DNA of 64,000 nucleotides, taken from assembly GCF_030499515.1 (NCBI RefSeq), contig NZ_JASTWJ010000001.1, positions 124,001-188,000 on the forward strand, given 5' to 3'. The DNA comes from Streptomyces sp. DT2A-34. GTDB lineage: Bacteria; Actinomycetota; Actinomycetes; Streptomycetales; Streptomycetaceae. Both the position numbers and the translations under genes were made by a program. Shown piece by piece: positions 34,971-44,100 of this stretch. The notes under the pieces are model-generated. The model was not told the origin of the DNA. It did no database searches and worked only from the letters and a program-made list of their open reading frames with translations. Within the stretch, counting starts at the first letter, position 1. Every line of letters begins with the position of its first letter.

Positions 34971-35633
34971 CTAGCTCCGGGCGCCTGCGTGTAGGGCGGC
35001 GAACAGCCCGTGGGCGCGGGTGCCGTCCGGGAGCTGCCAGGCGCCGCTGACATGACCGGTGGCTCCTTCGGGAAGGAGCGACGCGGCGTTCGGGGCGGGC
35101 CGCAGAACCCGGTGCAGATGGAGAATCGAGCCGTCCGGTGCCGTCAGCCTGGTGCCGTCCGCGTCGTCGGTGGCAGGGGCCGCGATCTGCGTCGAGGTGA
35201 GGCCCGCACCGGCGTAGGAGTGGGTGACCTCCTCGTCGACGGTGTCGGTGATGCTCTGTGCCTGAGCCTGGACCCGGCCCTCGATCAGGGCCCACAACTG
35301 GGCGACCAGTACCGGGTCGTGGCAGCCGTCGTAGGCCCAGCGCTGCCCCAGCACGCCGTGCTCCATGGTCCCGACGAGGGCGTGCTCCGCTCCGTCGAGA
35401 GGGGCGCCGCGATAGGTCAGCGGCGCCAGGTAGCTGACCGGCTCGGCGCCGGCGGTGTCGGTGGCCACCATGAACTCGATCCCGACCTCGCCCTGCGGGT
35501 CGTCGAGCCGGAAGCCGCCGGCCTTGGCCAGCTTCGGGTCACCGGCGCCGCCGTACCACGGGCGGGAGGGCAGCCAGGAGGTGAGCAGTTCCAGCTTGGT
35601 CGGTTTGAGGGTGGTGCGGTGAATCAAGGCCAT
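34971..35633 (-). CDS. Maltokinase N-terminal cap-like domain protein
   Basis: This 220-residue cytoplasmic protein resembles the N-terminal cap found in actinobacterial maltokinases and related orphan proteins, but it lacks any kinase catalytic domain. Family stretches are LELLTSWLPSRPWYGG, GFRLDDPQGEVGIEFMVATD, LAPLTYRGAPLDGAEHALVG and TMEHGVLGQRWAYDGCHDPV. The role is unknown; a sugar- or glucan-related binding function is an inference from the family name. The start at 35633 has no strong ribosome site. It is divergent from an RNA methyltransferase gene. Confidence 0.78.
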   Translation of the reverse strand: MALIHRTTLKPTKLELLTSWLPSRPWYGGAGDPKLAKAGGFRLDDPQGEVGIEFMVATDTAGAEPVSYLAPLTYRGAPLDGAEHALVGTMEHGVLGQRWAYDGCHDPVLVAQLWALIEGRVQAQAQSITDTVDEEVTHSYAGAGLTSTQIAAPATDDADGTRLTAPDGSILHLHRVLRPAPNAASLLPEGATGHVSGAWQLPDGTRAHGLFAALHAGARS

Positions 35634-35800
35634 GTCCGCAGGCTCTCACGGAAGTTGACGCGCTGGCACTGTGTTCGATCATGACGTACTTCTTCCCCCT
35701 CCGCTAGCCGCTCCGTCGGCACTGCGCGGCTCGACCCGGCGCCGGCGATGCGGGACGGTCCTCCGCCGTCCCGGGCTGCGACGTGGGAGAGAACGGCATC

Positions 35801-36961
35801 ATGCGCATGGTGGCGCGGTGCGTACGCGGGCTGGAGCCCGCACTCGGCACGGAAATTCTGCGGACGGGTTCCGCGACCATCGACTGGATCGGCCACCGTG
35901 AGGTGGGCTTCCGGACCAGCACCGACACCCCTTCCGGTAACGGCGACGGCCGGGTGCGGCTGCGGACCGCCGACGACGTCTTGCTGCTCGCCCGCCGCCA
36001 GGACGACGTCGGCCCGCACAAGAGCGACCTGGCCGCGCTGGCCGAGATGGCCCGTGCGGTCGATCTGGAGGAGCTGGCGCGGGAACGCCGGGCCCGCGGC
36101 GGGCCGGCCGGGTTCGGCGGGATCGAGATCTCGGCGTCCTTCCTGGGGCGCAGGACGTACAACCGGTACGACATCGAGGACGCCGTCGGCCGGGTACTGG
36201 CCGAGCGCGCCGGTGTGCCGTACCACGCGCGCCGGCACGGCGAGCCCGCGCCGCCCGGCCACAGCGGATGGCGGCTGACGCTGGACGGCGCCCACGCCAC
36301 CCTGCTGCTGCGCCTCGGGCGGCGCCCGGCGCACCGGCGCGCCTACAAGGACGCGACCGTTGCGGGCACCCTGCACCCGCCGGTCGCCGCCGCCATGGCC
36401 CAGGCGGCCGAACTGCGCCCGGGCCAGCGGGTGCTGGATCCGTGCTGTGGCGCGGGGACGCTGCTCATCGAGGCCCACCACACGGTGCCGGGCACCACCC
36501 TGCTCGGGTTCGATCTCGATCCGGCCGCGCGGCGGGCGGCACGGCTCAACGCCGGGCCGCTCCCGGTCACCGTGGAGCGCGGCGACGCCGGCGCCCTGCC
36601 CGTCGCCGATCGCAGTATCGACCGCGTCCTGTGCAACCCGCCCTGGGGCGAACAGGTCGACGCGGGTGGGCGCCTCGCCGGGCACCCGGAGCGACGGTGG
36701 CGCGAACTCGCCCGCGTCCTCACCGACGAGGGGCGGGCGATCGTGCTGCTGCCCGAGGCGCGGGGACTGGGCCATGCCCTGTCGCTCGGCCTGGCACCCG
36801 TCCATGTGCAGCAGCTGAGCCTGTTCGGCAGCCGTCCGCTGCTGGTCCGCCTCGAACGGCCACGCGACCGCGGGCGCGCTCGGGCCCGGCGACAGGCGCA
36901 GGCCAACAACGGCGGCGCTCGTCCCCTCGCGGTGCGTACGCCGCCTGCGCAGGAGTCGTAG
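35801..36961 (+). CDS. RNA methyltransferase, UPF0020/RlmL-like
   Basis: This 386-residue S-adenosylmethionine-dependent methyltransferase has an N-terminal THUMP-like part (about residues 1-150; MRMVARCVRGLEPALGTEIL) and a C-terminal Rossmann domain. The latter has the SAM motif RVLDPCCGAGTLLIEAHH, the acidic residue of GFDLDPAARRAA and the catalytic-site motif LCNPPWGEQVD. NPPW-type motifs methylate exocyclic amino groups (N2-guanosine in rRNA or tRNA), so that reaction is inferred. GTG 35783 is an upstream option, but GGGAGAG fits the ATG at 35801. The C-terminus ends in a basic RDRGRARARRQ tail suited to RNA contact. Confidence 0.85.
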   Translation: MRMVARCVRGLEPALGTEILRTGSATIDWIGHREVGFRTSTDTPSGNGDGRVRLRTADDVLLLARRQDDVGPHKSDLAALAEMARAVDLEELARERRARGGPAGFGGIEISASFLGRRTYNRYDIEDAVGRVLAERAGVPYHARRHGEPAPPGHSGWRLTLDGAHATLLLRLGRRPAHRRAYKDATVAGTLHPPVAAAMAQAAELRPGQRVLDPCCGAGTLLIEAHHTVPGTTLLGFDLDPAARRAARLNAGPLPVTVERGDAGALPVADRSIDRVLCNPPWGEQVDAGGRLAGHPERRWRELARVLTDEGRAIVLLPEARGLGHALSLGLAPVHVQQLSLFGSRPLLVRLERPRDRGRARARRQAQANNGGARPLAVRTPPAQES

Positions 36962-37170
36962 GTGGCGCGTACTGCGTCCGGCGGGTTGCCTTCGGTGCGC
37001 GTGGTGGGCGGTCTCCGCTCCTGCCCAGGCAGGTGCCGGGGCCGGTCGCGCGTCTTTCGTCCTGACGGGTGACGGGAGCCGCCAGGTGACCGCCCTCATG
37101 CAATGCGCACGCCGCGAGGGGGAATCCGACGAGCAGTGTGTCGTGCGCACCGCCGGCAGGAGGAGGGTCC

Positions 37171-37467
37171 GTGGAGTCGACCACCACAGTGATCGTCGTC
37201 GCCGTGGCCCTGGCGGCCCTGGTGCTCGCCGTGGCCGTCGGCGTGCTGGTGCGGCTGGTGCGGACCCGGCGCGTCATGCGGCGTGCCGGGCTGCCGACCG
37301 GGCCGCGATGGGTGTTCTGGGGTGCCGTCGCGTACTTCGTGCTGCCCGCCGATCTGGTGCCGGATCCGGTGTATCTGGACGACATCGGCGTGCTCTTGCT
37401 GGCACTGCGTACCCTGCGCCGTTCTCCCGATGCGGGACCGCCGGACGCCGTTGGTCACAGAAAGTAA
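37171..37467 (+). CDS. DUF1232 (YkvA-type) membrane protein
   Basis: This 98-residue protein has an N-terminal transmembrane helix (VIVVAVALAALVLAVAVGVL) and the DUF1232 motif YFVLPADLVPDPVYLDDIGV, with its invariant P-x-D-L-x-P-D core. The function of the family is unknown. The GTG at 37171 has an excellent AGGAGGG site 3-4 bases upstream. A low-GC patch lies between it and tgmA, where the tgmA promoter should be. Confidence 0.83.
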   Translation: MESTTTVIVVAVALAALVLAVAVGVLVRLVRTRRVMRRAGLPTGPRWVFWGAVAYFVLPADLVPDPVYLDDIGVLLLALRTLRRSPDAGPPDAVGHRK

Positions 37468-37585
37468 GGAAACCAATCACTCGTTCGATTCGTTTAAGTA
37501 GGTGGAAACCAAAGGGCCTCTTCGGACCCAAGGGCGCCGCTGGGTGACCAGGCTCGATCGGAGCAGCACCTGTGAGGGAGAGACG

Positions 37586-37777
37586 ATGCAACCGTTCGCG
37601 CTCAACTATGCACGGCCGGCGGCGGAGTTGGAGGTCACCGCTCCGTACGTCTACGACTCCGGTCTGCAGTTGAACGTGCTCCGTGACGGGCGAATAGCCG
37701 CCCGTGATCATGCTCTGTTGCGGGAGCTGGGGACCACGACGTCCACGGCGGGCTCGAAGACCCACTTCGACGACTGA
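37586..37777 (+). CDS. tgmA: ATP-grasp-modified RiPP (graspetide) precursor
   Basis: This 63-residue precursor peptide is of the putative ATP-grasp-modified RiPP family. The leader has the family motif PFALNYARPAAELEV and LQLNVLRDGRIAARDHALLR. The core at the C-terminus is ELGTTTSTAGSKTHFDD, with a Thr/Ser cluster followed by two acidic residues. Graspetide enzymes join such hydroxyl side chains to Asp or Glu side chains by ester bonds, so a macrolactone ring system is expected. GGGAGAG lies just upstream of the ATG. The maturase gene follows 16 bases later. No protease or exporter is adjacent. Confidence 0.88.
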   Translation: MQPFALNYARPAAELEVTAPYVYDSGLQLNVLRDGRIAARDHALLRELGTTTSTAGSKTHFDD

Positions 37778-37793
37778 ACACAGGGCGGCGACG

Positions 37794-38768
37794 ATGACCG
37801 TCTTGATTCTGACGAGCGAAGAAGACGTGACGGCGGACATGGTGGTCGTGCACCTGAACGCGTCCGGCGTCCCGGTGGTCCGCATCGATCCCGCCGACCT
37901 GACCGGCGGGGTCGCTCTGTCGGGCGAGTATGCGCAGGGCGCTTTCCGTGGCCATCTGTCGTCCGCGGGACGCCTGGTGGGCATCGACGGGCTGCGGTCG
38001 GTCTGGATGCGCCGGCCGGGGACCGCGGCGGCCCGGGCGGTCATGCCCTCCGCCTGGCTGGCGGAGGAGGCCGGGCAGGCGCTGTACGGCATGCTGCGCG
38101 GGTGTGACGCCCGCTGGATGAACCATCCCGACGCGGCCCGCCGGGCCCGCTACAAGCCGTGGCAGCTGCGGGTGGCCCAGCGCTGCGGGCTGCCCGTGCC
38201 AGCCACGTTGATCACGACTTTTCCGCAGGCCGCCCGCGATTTCGCCGACCGCTATCCGGATCTGGTGGTCAAGCCGGTCTCCGGCACGCATCCGCAGGAT
38301 CCGCCGCGGGCGGTGCCGACCAGCAGGGTGTCCCCGGACGCGGACTTCTCCGCCGTCGCGTTCGGGCCCACCCTGCTGCAACGGCGCGTCGCCAAGCGGG
38401 CCGACATCCGTCTCACGGTGGTGGGCGAGCGGCTGCTGGCCGCCCGCAGGACGACCGACCCCGAGGCCGAGGTGGACGTCCGCTTCGACGCGTCGGACGC
38501 GCCATGGCGTCCCACCGAGGTCGCACCGCGCGTCGCCGAGGCCGTCCGCGCCTACATGCGGGAGGCCGAACTCGCCTACGGGGCTTTCGACTTCGTGGAG
38601 GACGCCGACGGGACGTGGTGGTTCCTGGAGTGCAACCAGTCCGGTCAGTTCGGGTTCATCGAGGTGGACACGGGCCAGCCGATCGCCCTCGGCATCGCCG
38701 AGTGGCTCGCCCGGCCCGCCTCGTGGCGGCAGTCGCAGGTGCACGGTGCGAGCGCGCAGGTTCCCTGA
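37794..38768 (+). CDS. tgmB: ATP-grasp ribosomal peptide maturase
   Basis: This 324-residue enzyme is predicted to form side-chain ester links in the TgmA peptide using ATP. An N-terminal pre-ATP-grasp domain (about residues 1-110; VLILTSEEDVTADMVVVHLN, VWMRRPG) precedes the ATP-grasp fold (about 120-310). In the fold, KPWQLRVAQRCGLPVPATLI, LVVKPVSGTHPQDP (ATP-binding Lys), LLQRRVAKRADIRLTVVG and the metal-binding FLECNQSGQFGF are seen. Its closest known relatives are the TgmB/MvdD-type maturases. The gene is coupled to tgmA; a methyltransferase often found third in such clusters is absent here. Confidence 0.9.
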   Translation: MTVLILTSEEDVTADMVVVHLNASGVPVVRIDPADLTGGVALSGEYAQGAFRGHLSSAGRLVGIDGLRSVWMRRPGTAAARAVMPSAWLAEEAGQALYGMLRGCDARWMNHPDAARRARYKPWQLRVAQRCGLPVPATLITTFPQAARDFADRYPDLVVKPVSGTHPQDPPRAVPTSRVSPDADFSAVAFGPTLLQRRVAKRADIRLTVVGERLLAARRTTDPEAEVDVRFDASDAPWRPTEVAPRVAEAVRAYMREAELAYGAFDFVEDADGTWWFLECNQSGQFGFIEVDTGQPIALGIAEWLARPASWRQSQVHGASAQVP

Positions 38769-38774
38769 CCGCGC

Positions 38775-38993
38775 TCAGAGCTGCTGCGGGCCGGGCGGCA
38801 GGGCGCCGCGCTGCCAGGTCGGGGCCGGGGGTCCCGGGCGTCCGGGAGCCGGTGCGTGGCCGCCGGACCGTAGCAGCGGCTGCATGGCGAACTCCACTTC
38901 TCTGCTGACGCGTTCGGCCTCCCGGCGCACCTGCAGGGGGATGTCGCCGCGCTCCGCGATGAGCCGGTCGTAAATGGGGGAATCCTGGAACAC
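38775..38993 (-). CDS. Small hypothetical protein next to the graspetide locus
   Basis: This 72-residue hydrophilic protein has an N-terminal helical half that looks conserved (MFQDSPIYDRLIAERGDIPL, REAERVSREVEFAMQPLL) and a Pro/Gly-rich low-complexity tail. The start is GTG 38993. It is convergent with tgmB, separated by 6 bases. Whether it takes part in peptide maturation is unknown. Confidence 0.65.
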   Translation of the reverse strand: MFQDSPIYDRLIAERGDIPLQVRREAERVSREVEFAMQPLLRSGGHAPAPGRPGPPAPTWQRGALPPGPQQL

Positions 38994-39106
38994 CCGTCAA
39001 CGCGCCTTTCATGTCGTGGCCCTGTGTGCATTTGGGCACGGCTGTCGAGTCTAGGCGCCGACGCACACTGAAGTGCGAATTCTGCCAGAGCACTTGACGG
39101 CCGGGG

Positions 39107-39577
39107 TCAGGCACCCGTAGTCGAGCCGGGACGGACGATCATCAGGACGGTGACGGTCGCCCACAGGAGGTTGAAGATGCCGGTGAACATGGCGAGTTGA
39201 ACGGTGGCCGCGTGCTCGACGGGCTGCTCGGCGCCCAGTCGCTCGAGGAGTTCCTCCTGGCGGGGCAGGACGAAGGCGACCAGGATTCCGGCGGCCGCGG
39301 CGGTCAGGGCGATGGACGTGATGAGCCATCCGCTGCCCAGGACGCCCATGGCCAGGGCGGTGGCCAGGCCGAGCACGGGGACCGACACCCCGATGGCTCC
39401 GTAGACGCGGCAGATGCGGTGCAGGAGCCGGACGGTGCCCACCGCCACCGCCCCGTCCGTCGCCGGGACGCGGCGCGCGGCCGGCGGGAACATGCTGGCC
39501 GCGACGGTGACGGGGCCGACGGCGACGATGGCGGCCAGGACGTGAAGGGTGAGGAGGATCTTGGTCACCCGCCCCAC
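39107..39577 (-). CDS. DUF2269-like integral membrane protein
   Basis: This 156-residue protein has four hydrophobic segments: ILLTLHVLAAIVAVGPVTVA, AIGVSVPVLGLATALAMGVL, LITSIALTAAAAGILVAFVL and LAMFTGIFNLLWATVTVLMI. The pattern fits the DUF2269 group of small membrane proteins with unknown function. Two GTG starts (39577 and 39568) are possible and neither has a clear ribosome site. It is divergent from the GlxA-type regulator. Confidence 0.72.
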   Translation of the reverse strand: MGRVTKILLTLHVLAAIVAVGPVTVAASMFPPAARRVPATDGAVAVGTVRLLHRICRVYGAIGVSVPVLGLATALAMGVLGSGWLITSIALTAAAAGILVAFVLPRQEELLERLGAEQPVEHAATVQLAMFTGIFNLLWATVTVLMIVRPGSTTGA

Positions 39578-39724
39578 GCTAGGGATCGCACGGGCGATCG
39601 GACAGAGGCTGAAATGACAGCTTCCAACGGGTTCTCGCCAACACTTCTGCCCGCTCTTTCACCGCACCTCACATGTGCCACCTGCACTTATGTGTCTGGC
39701 GGGAATCCACCTAGGGTGGCGTTC

Positions 39725-40687
39725 ATGCACACCGTGGCGATCCTGGTTCTCGACAACGTGGTGCCGTTCGACATGGCGACGCCCTTCCAGATGTTCGGCT
39801 GGACGCGGTTGCCGGACGGTCGCCGCCCCTACCGGGTCCGGCTGTGCGCCGAGTCGCCGGAGGTGCCCACGGAGGGCTTCGCCCTGCGGATCGACCGCGG
39901 GCTCGACGGGCTGGTGGACGCGGACACGGTCATCGTGCCGGGCTGCGACGAGACGGGGCCGCCCTCCGCGCGGGTGGTGGCGGCCCTGCGGGAGGCGGCG
40001 CGGGCCGGCACGCGGATCGCGTCGGTGTGCGTGGGCGCCTTCGTGCTGGCCGAGGCCGGACTGCTGGACGGGCTGCGGGCCACCACGCACTGGATGGCCA
40101 CCGACGAGCTGGCGCGGCGCTTCCCGCGCGTCCAGGTGGAGCCGGACGTGCTGTATGTCGACAACGGGCAGGTCCTCACCTCCGCCGGAGCCGCCGCCGG
40201 ACTGGACATGTGCCTGCACATGATCCGGCGGGACCTGGGGTCGGCCGTCGCCGCGCACACCGCGCGCATGGCCGTCGTACCGCTGGAACGGGAGGGCGGG
40301 CAGGCGCAGTTCATCGTGCACGAGCACCCGCCCGTACCGCGGGGTTCGGCGCTGGAACCGCTGCTGGAGTGGATCGAGGACAACCTGGCCGGCGAGATCA
40401 CCCTCGGGGCGATGGCGGAGCGTTCGGGGATGAGTGAGCGCACCTTCAGCCGCCGGTTCCGTGAGCAGACCGGCACCACTCCGCTGCAGTGGCTGCTGCG
40501 GGCGCGGGTGCGGCGGGCCCAGTATCTGCTGGAGAACAGCGACCACCCGATCGAACGGATCGCACGGCAGGCGGGGTTCGGTTCGCCCACGGCGTTCCGG
40601 GAGCGCTTCCGCCGGGTGGTCGGCACCACGCCGCTCGCCTACCGCTCCGCGTTCCAGGGGAAGGCCGCGGTCGGCGCCCAGTCATAA
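39725..40687 (+). CDS. GlxA-type AraC-family regulator with DJ-1/PfpI domain
   Basis: This 320-residue transcription factor has an N-terminal DJ-1/PfpI-like domain (about residues 1-170) with the nucleophile-elbow region ASVCVGAFVLAEAGLLDG and VLTSAGAAAGLDMCLHMI. Two AraC helix-turn-helix motifs follow at the C-terminus (about 215-310: LGAMAERSGMSERTFSRRF and IARQAGFGSPTAFRERFR). Regulators of this type often respond to amidated or nitrogenous metabolites. ATG 39725 begins the homology; the frame is open upstream but antisense to the membrane protein. Possible targets are the neighbouring genes; no operator was identified. Confidence 0.88.
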   Translation: MHTVAILVLDNVVPFDMATPFQMFGWTRLPDGRRPYRVRLCAESPEVPTEGFALRIDRGLDGLVDADTVIVPGCDETGPPSARVVAALREAARAGTRIASVCVGAFVLAEAGLLDGLRATTHWMATDELARRFPRVQVEPDVLYVDNGQVLTSAGAAAGLDMCLHMIRRDLGSAVAAHTARMAVVPLEREGGQAQFIVHEHPPVPRGSALEPLLEWIEDNLAGEITLGAMAERSGMSERTFSRRFREQTGTTPLQWLLRARVRRAQYLLENSDHPIERIARQAGFGSPTAFRERFRRVVGTTPLAYRSAFQGKAAVGAQS

Positions 40688-40795
40688 CCGGTGGCTCGCC
40701 CTGTTCAGTCACGGTGGGATAAATCACCCGAGTCCACGCGGGCCGTCAGCAGTTGGACAAGGGGTATCGATCCTCCCCAAGGACGGTGTACGCCC

Positions 40796-41143
40796 ATGAA
40801 CTGCTCCAGCCGCCTCCTCTGTGTCCTCTACATCGCCACGAGCGCGGGGCTCGCCTGGACCTCGGTCCTCACCTTCCGGTACGGCCCCGTGTGGGGGGCG
40901 TGCCTGTTCGCCGCCGCCAGTCTCGTGCCGGTCATCGCCGTCGTACGGGAGACCGTGATCGGCGAACAGCGGCGGTGGCTCCTGGAGCTGATCGCACGGA
41001 CCGGGCGCACCGGCGACACCGCCGAGGCGATCGTCCGTGCGGAACTCGACTCGGCGTGCTGCGAGCGCTGGTGGACGAGCCTCGGCAGTCAGCACGATGT
41101 GACTTGCCGGCACGGGATGCCGCGGAGCAGCAGCGCCGCGTGA
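40796..41143 (+). CDS. Hypothetical protein with two hydrophobic segments
   Basis: This 115-residue protein begins with two hydrophobic stretches (LLCVLYIATSAGLAWTSVL and VWGACLFAAASLVPVIAVV), followed by a charged helix (IGEQRRWLLELIARTGRTGD) and a Cys pair (SACCERWW). No family is recognised. The ATG has AAGGA about 12 bases upstream, which is longer than usual. It is convergent with the NRPS gene, 13 bases apart. Confidence 0.6.
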   Translation: MNCSSRLLCVLYIATSAGLAWTSVLTFRYGPVWGACLFAAASLVPVIAVVRETVIGEQRRWLLELIARTGRTGDTAEAIVRAELDSACCERWWTSLGSQHDVTCRHGMPRSSSAA

Positions 41144-41156
41144 GTGTCCGCGACGG

Positions 41157-44100
41157 TCAGCGGCCGAGGGCCCGGTCGACCTCCTCGCGCAGGAGGGCGA
41201 CGTAGTCGCGGGTCCAGCCCTCGATCGTGGTGCGGTCCCACAGGTCGGCCGAGTACTCCACGAAGCCCTTCAGTTCGTCCCCGGCCGGGACCAGGCCGAA
41301 GCTGAGCTCGGTCCGGGACGCGGCGGGGGCGAGGTCCTCGACGGCCGTGGTCAGGCCGGGCAGTTCGATCTCCGCGTCCAGGGTGCTCTGGTAGGCGAAG
41401 CCGACGTCGAGCCGGTCCGGCACGTCGACGCCCGTGCGTTCCCGCAACGCGGGGGCGATCCGGCGCACCGGCAGGGCGTGGTCCATGCACTCCACCGCCG
41501 TACGGGCCACGCGGTCCGTCAGGGCGGCGAAGGAACCGGCCGCTCCGTCCCGCACGCGCAGCGCGAAGCCGGTGATCGTGCAGGCCAGCAGGTATTCGAA
41601 CTCGCGGCGCTCGCGGTTGGCGTAGGAGATGTTGAACACGACGTCGGCCTGTGCGGACTTCTGCGCGAGCATGCGGCCCAGGGCCGCGGCCGTGACCACG
41701 AAGGGCGTCGTTCCCCGCTGTCGCGCCAGTCGCTCGACGGCGGCCCGCACCTCGGCCGGCACCGTGAACATCGCGGCGCCGCCCCGTCCGCTCGCCCGCT
41801 TCGGCCGGGGCCGGTCCAGCGGCAGGCCGACCGTGAACGGCACTCCGTCGAGCTCACGGAGCCAGAACTTCAGTTTCCGTTCGTCGGCGGCCCCGTCGGC
41901 CTGCTCCCGCTGCCATCGCGCGTACGTCACGGGCTGGCACCGCACGGGCGGCAGGGTGTGGGGGTCGCCCGTGACGGCGGAGCCGTAGAGCGCGGCCAGT
42001 TCCTTCAGCAGCAGGCTGACGGACCAGCCGTCGCAGGCGGAGTGGTGCAGGACGAGGAGCAGGACCCAGGTGCTCTCGCCGGTGCGCAACAGGCGCACCG
42101 CCACCGGGGTTCCGGCGGTGGGGTCGAGGGGTGTCTCGGCGGACTCGGCGCCGGCTCGTTCCAGGGCGGCCTGCCGCTCCTGGGCAGGCAGGGCGGTGAG
42201 GTCCTCGACCGGCAGCCGCACCGGTCGGGGCCGCAGCACCTGCTGCTCCCAGCCGTCGCCGCTGCGGGCCAGGCGGGTCCGCAGGCCCTCGTGCCGCTCG
42301 ACGAGCCGGGTCAGGGCGGTGTGCAGGGACGCCACGTCCAGGTCACCGGAGAGGGTGATCCGCAGGGCGACGTTGAAGACCTGTGGGAGGTCGTGGTCGG
42401 CGTGCACCGTGGCGAAGCGGGCCTGTTGCGCGGTGGCGGGCGCCCGGCGCTCCACCGTGCCGGGGCCGTCGTCGGCTTCGGAGGGCACGCTCGTCCGGTC
42501 GGTCATCTCGCCTGCCGCAGCGGCCAGTTGGGCCGTCATGGCCCGTAGCGTCGGCTCCTGGTAGAAGCGCAGCATCGGGTACTCGGTGCCGAATTCCTCC
42601 CGGACCTGGTTGACCAGCCGCATCGCGGTGATCGAGTGACCGCCCAGCTCGAAGAACGAGGCGTCGCCCGCGATGCCGTCGGCGTCGACGCCGAACTCGG
42701 CCGCCCACAGCCGCCGTACCCGTCGCTCGACGTCGTCGCGGTTGCCTTCCGCCGTCTGCCCGGCGACCGTGCTCGGTCTGCGGTCGGCTGGTGCGGAAGT
42801 GACGAGGTCGGGGGCCGGCAGCGCGGATCGGTCCAGCTTGCCGTTGCCCGTCACGGGCAGGGCGGGCAGGACCCGCCAGGCGCGCGGCACGAGGTACTCC
42901 GGGAGCCGGGCCGCCAGTTCCTCGGCCAGGAGGTCGGCGTACGCCTGCCGGTCGTCGGCCGCCGCGCCGATCGGGTCGGCGGGGACGGCATACGCCGCGA
43001 GGTAGGCCTCACCCCGGTCGTTGCGGCGCGCCGACACGGCCGCTTCACGCACACCGTCCAGGGCGTTGAGCACGCGGGAGACCTCTTCCGGCTCGACCCG
43101 GAAGCCACGGATCTTCACCTGGTCGTCGGCCCGGCCGCAGAACTCCAACGTCCCGTCGGCACCCCAGCGGACCAGATCGCCGGTGCGGTACCTGCGGGCG
43201 TCCGGACCGCCGTCCGGGTCCGGCAGGAAGCGCTCCGCGGTGAGTTCGGGGCGGTGCAGATAGCCGCGGGTCACGCCGGGGCCGCCGACGTACAGCTCCC
43301 CCACCGTGCCGACGGGCACGGGGCTGCCGGATGGGTCGAGCACGCTCAGCCGTACGTTGTCGACCGGGCGCCCGATCGGGATCGGGCGGGCGGGGTCCGG
43401 GCTCTGCGCGGCCACGGTCTGGGTGGTGCACAGGACGGTCACCTCGGTGGGCCCGTACACGTTCACCGTCTCGTATCGCGCCTCGGGGCGCGGCCGGGTG
43501 CGCAGCGCGTCACCGCCGAGCAGCAGATGGCGCAGCGGCGGCTGGTCGCCCGCCGGCAGGCGCAGCAGCTGTTCTCCCAGGGCGGTGGGGAGGATGGAGA
43601 AGGTGGCGCCCTGCTCGCCGTACCACCGGGACAGGGCGAGCGGATCCCTGCGGAGCTCCTCGTCGGCGATCGTGACCGACGCTCCCGCGGTCAGCGCCGG
43701 CCAGATCTCCAGGAGCGAGGCGTCGAAGCTCTGGCTGCACACGACCGCGCTGCGGTCGGCCGAGGTGAAGGCGAAGCGCCGGTGGTGCCACTCGCACAGG
43801 TCGACGACGCCGCGGTGCGTGACCACGACGCCCTTGGGGGTGCCGGTGCTGCCCGAGGTGTAGAGGACGCAGCACGGGGACTGGTGGTCGGTGGCGGACG
43901 TGGCGCGTGGTGAGGGGTGTGCGGTCGCGTCGGGCCGTACGACGGTCACTCCCGTCGGCAGCTTCAGGGCGGCCGCATCGTCGTGCGTCGACACCACGAT
44001 TCGGGCCCCGCACTCGGCGATGACCTGCTCGGCGCGCGCTCGTCCGAGGGACGGATCGAGCGGCACATAGGCACATCCCGCTTTGAGCGCGGCGAGCATG

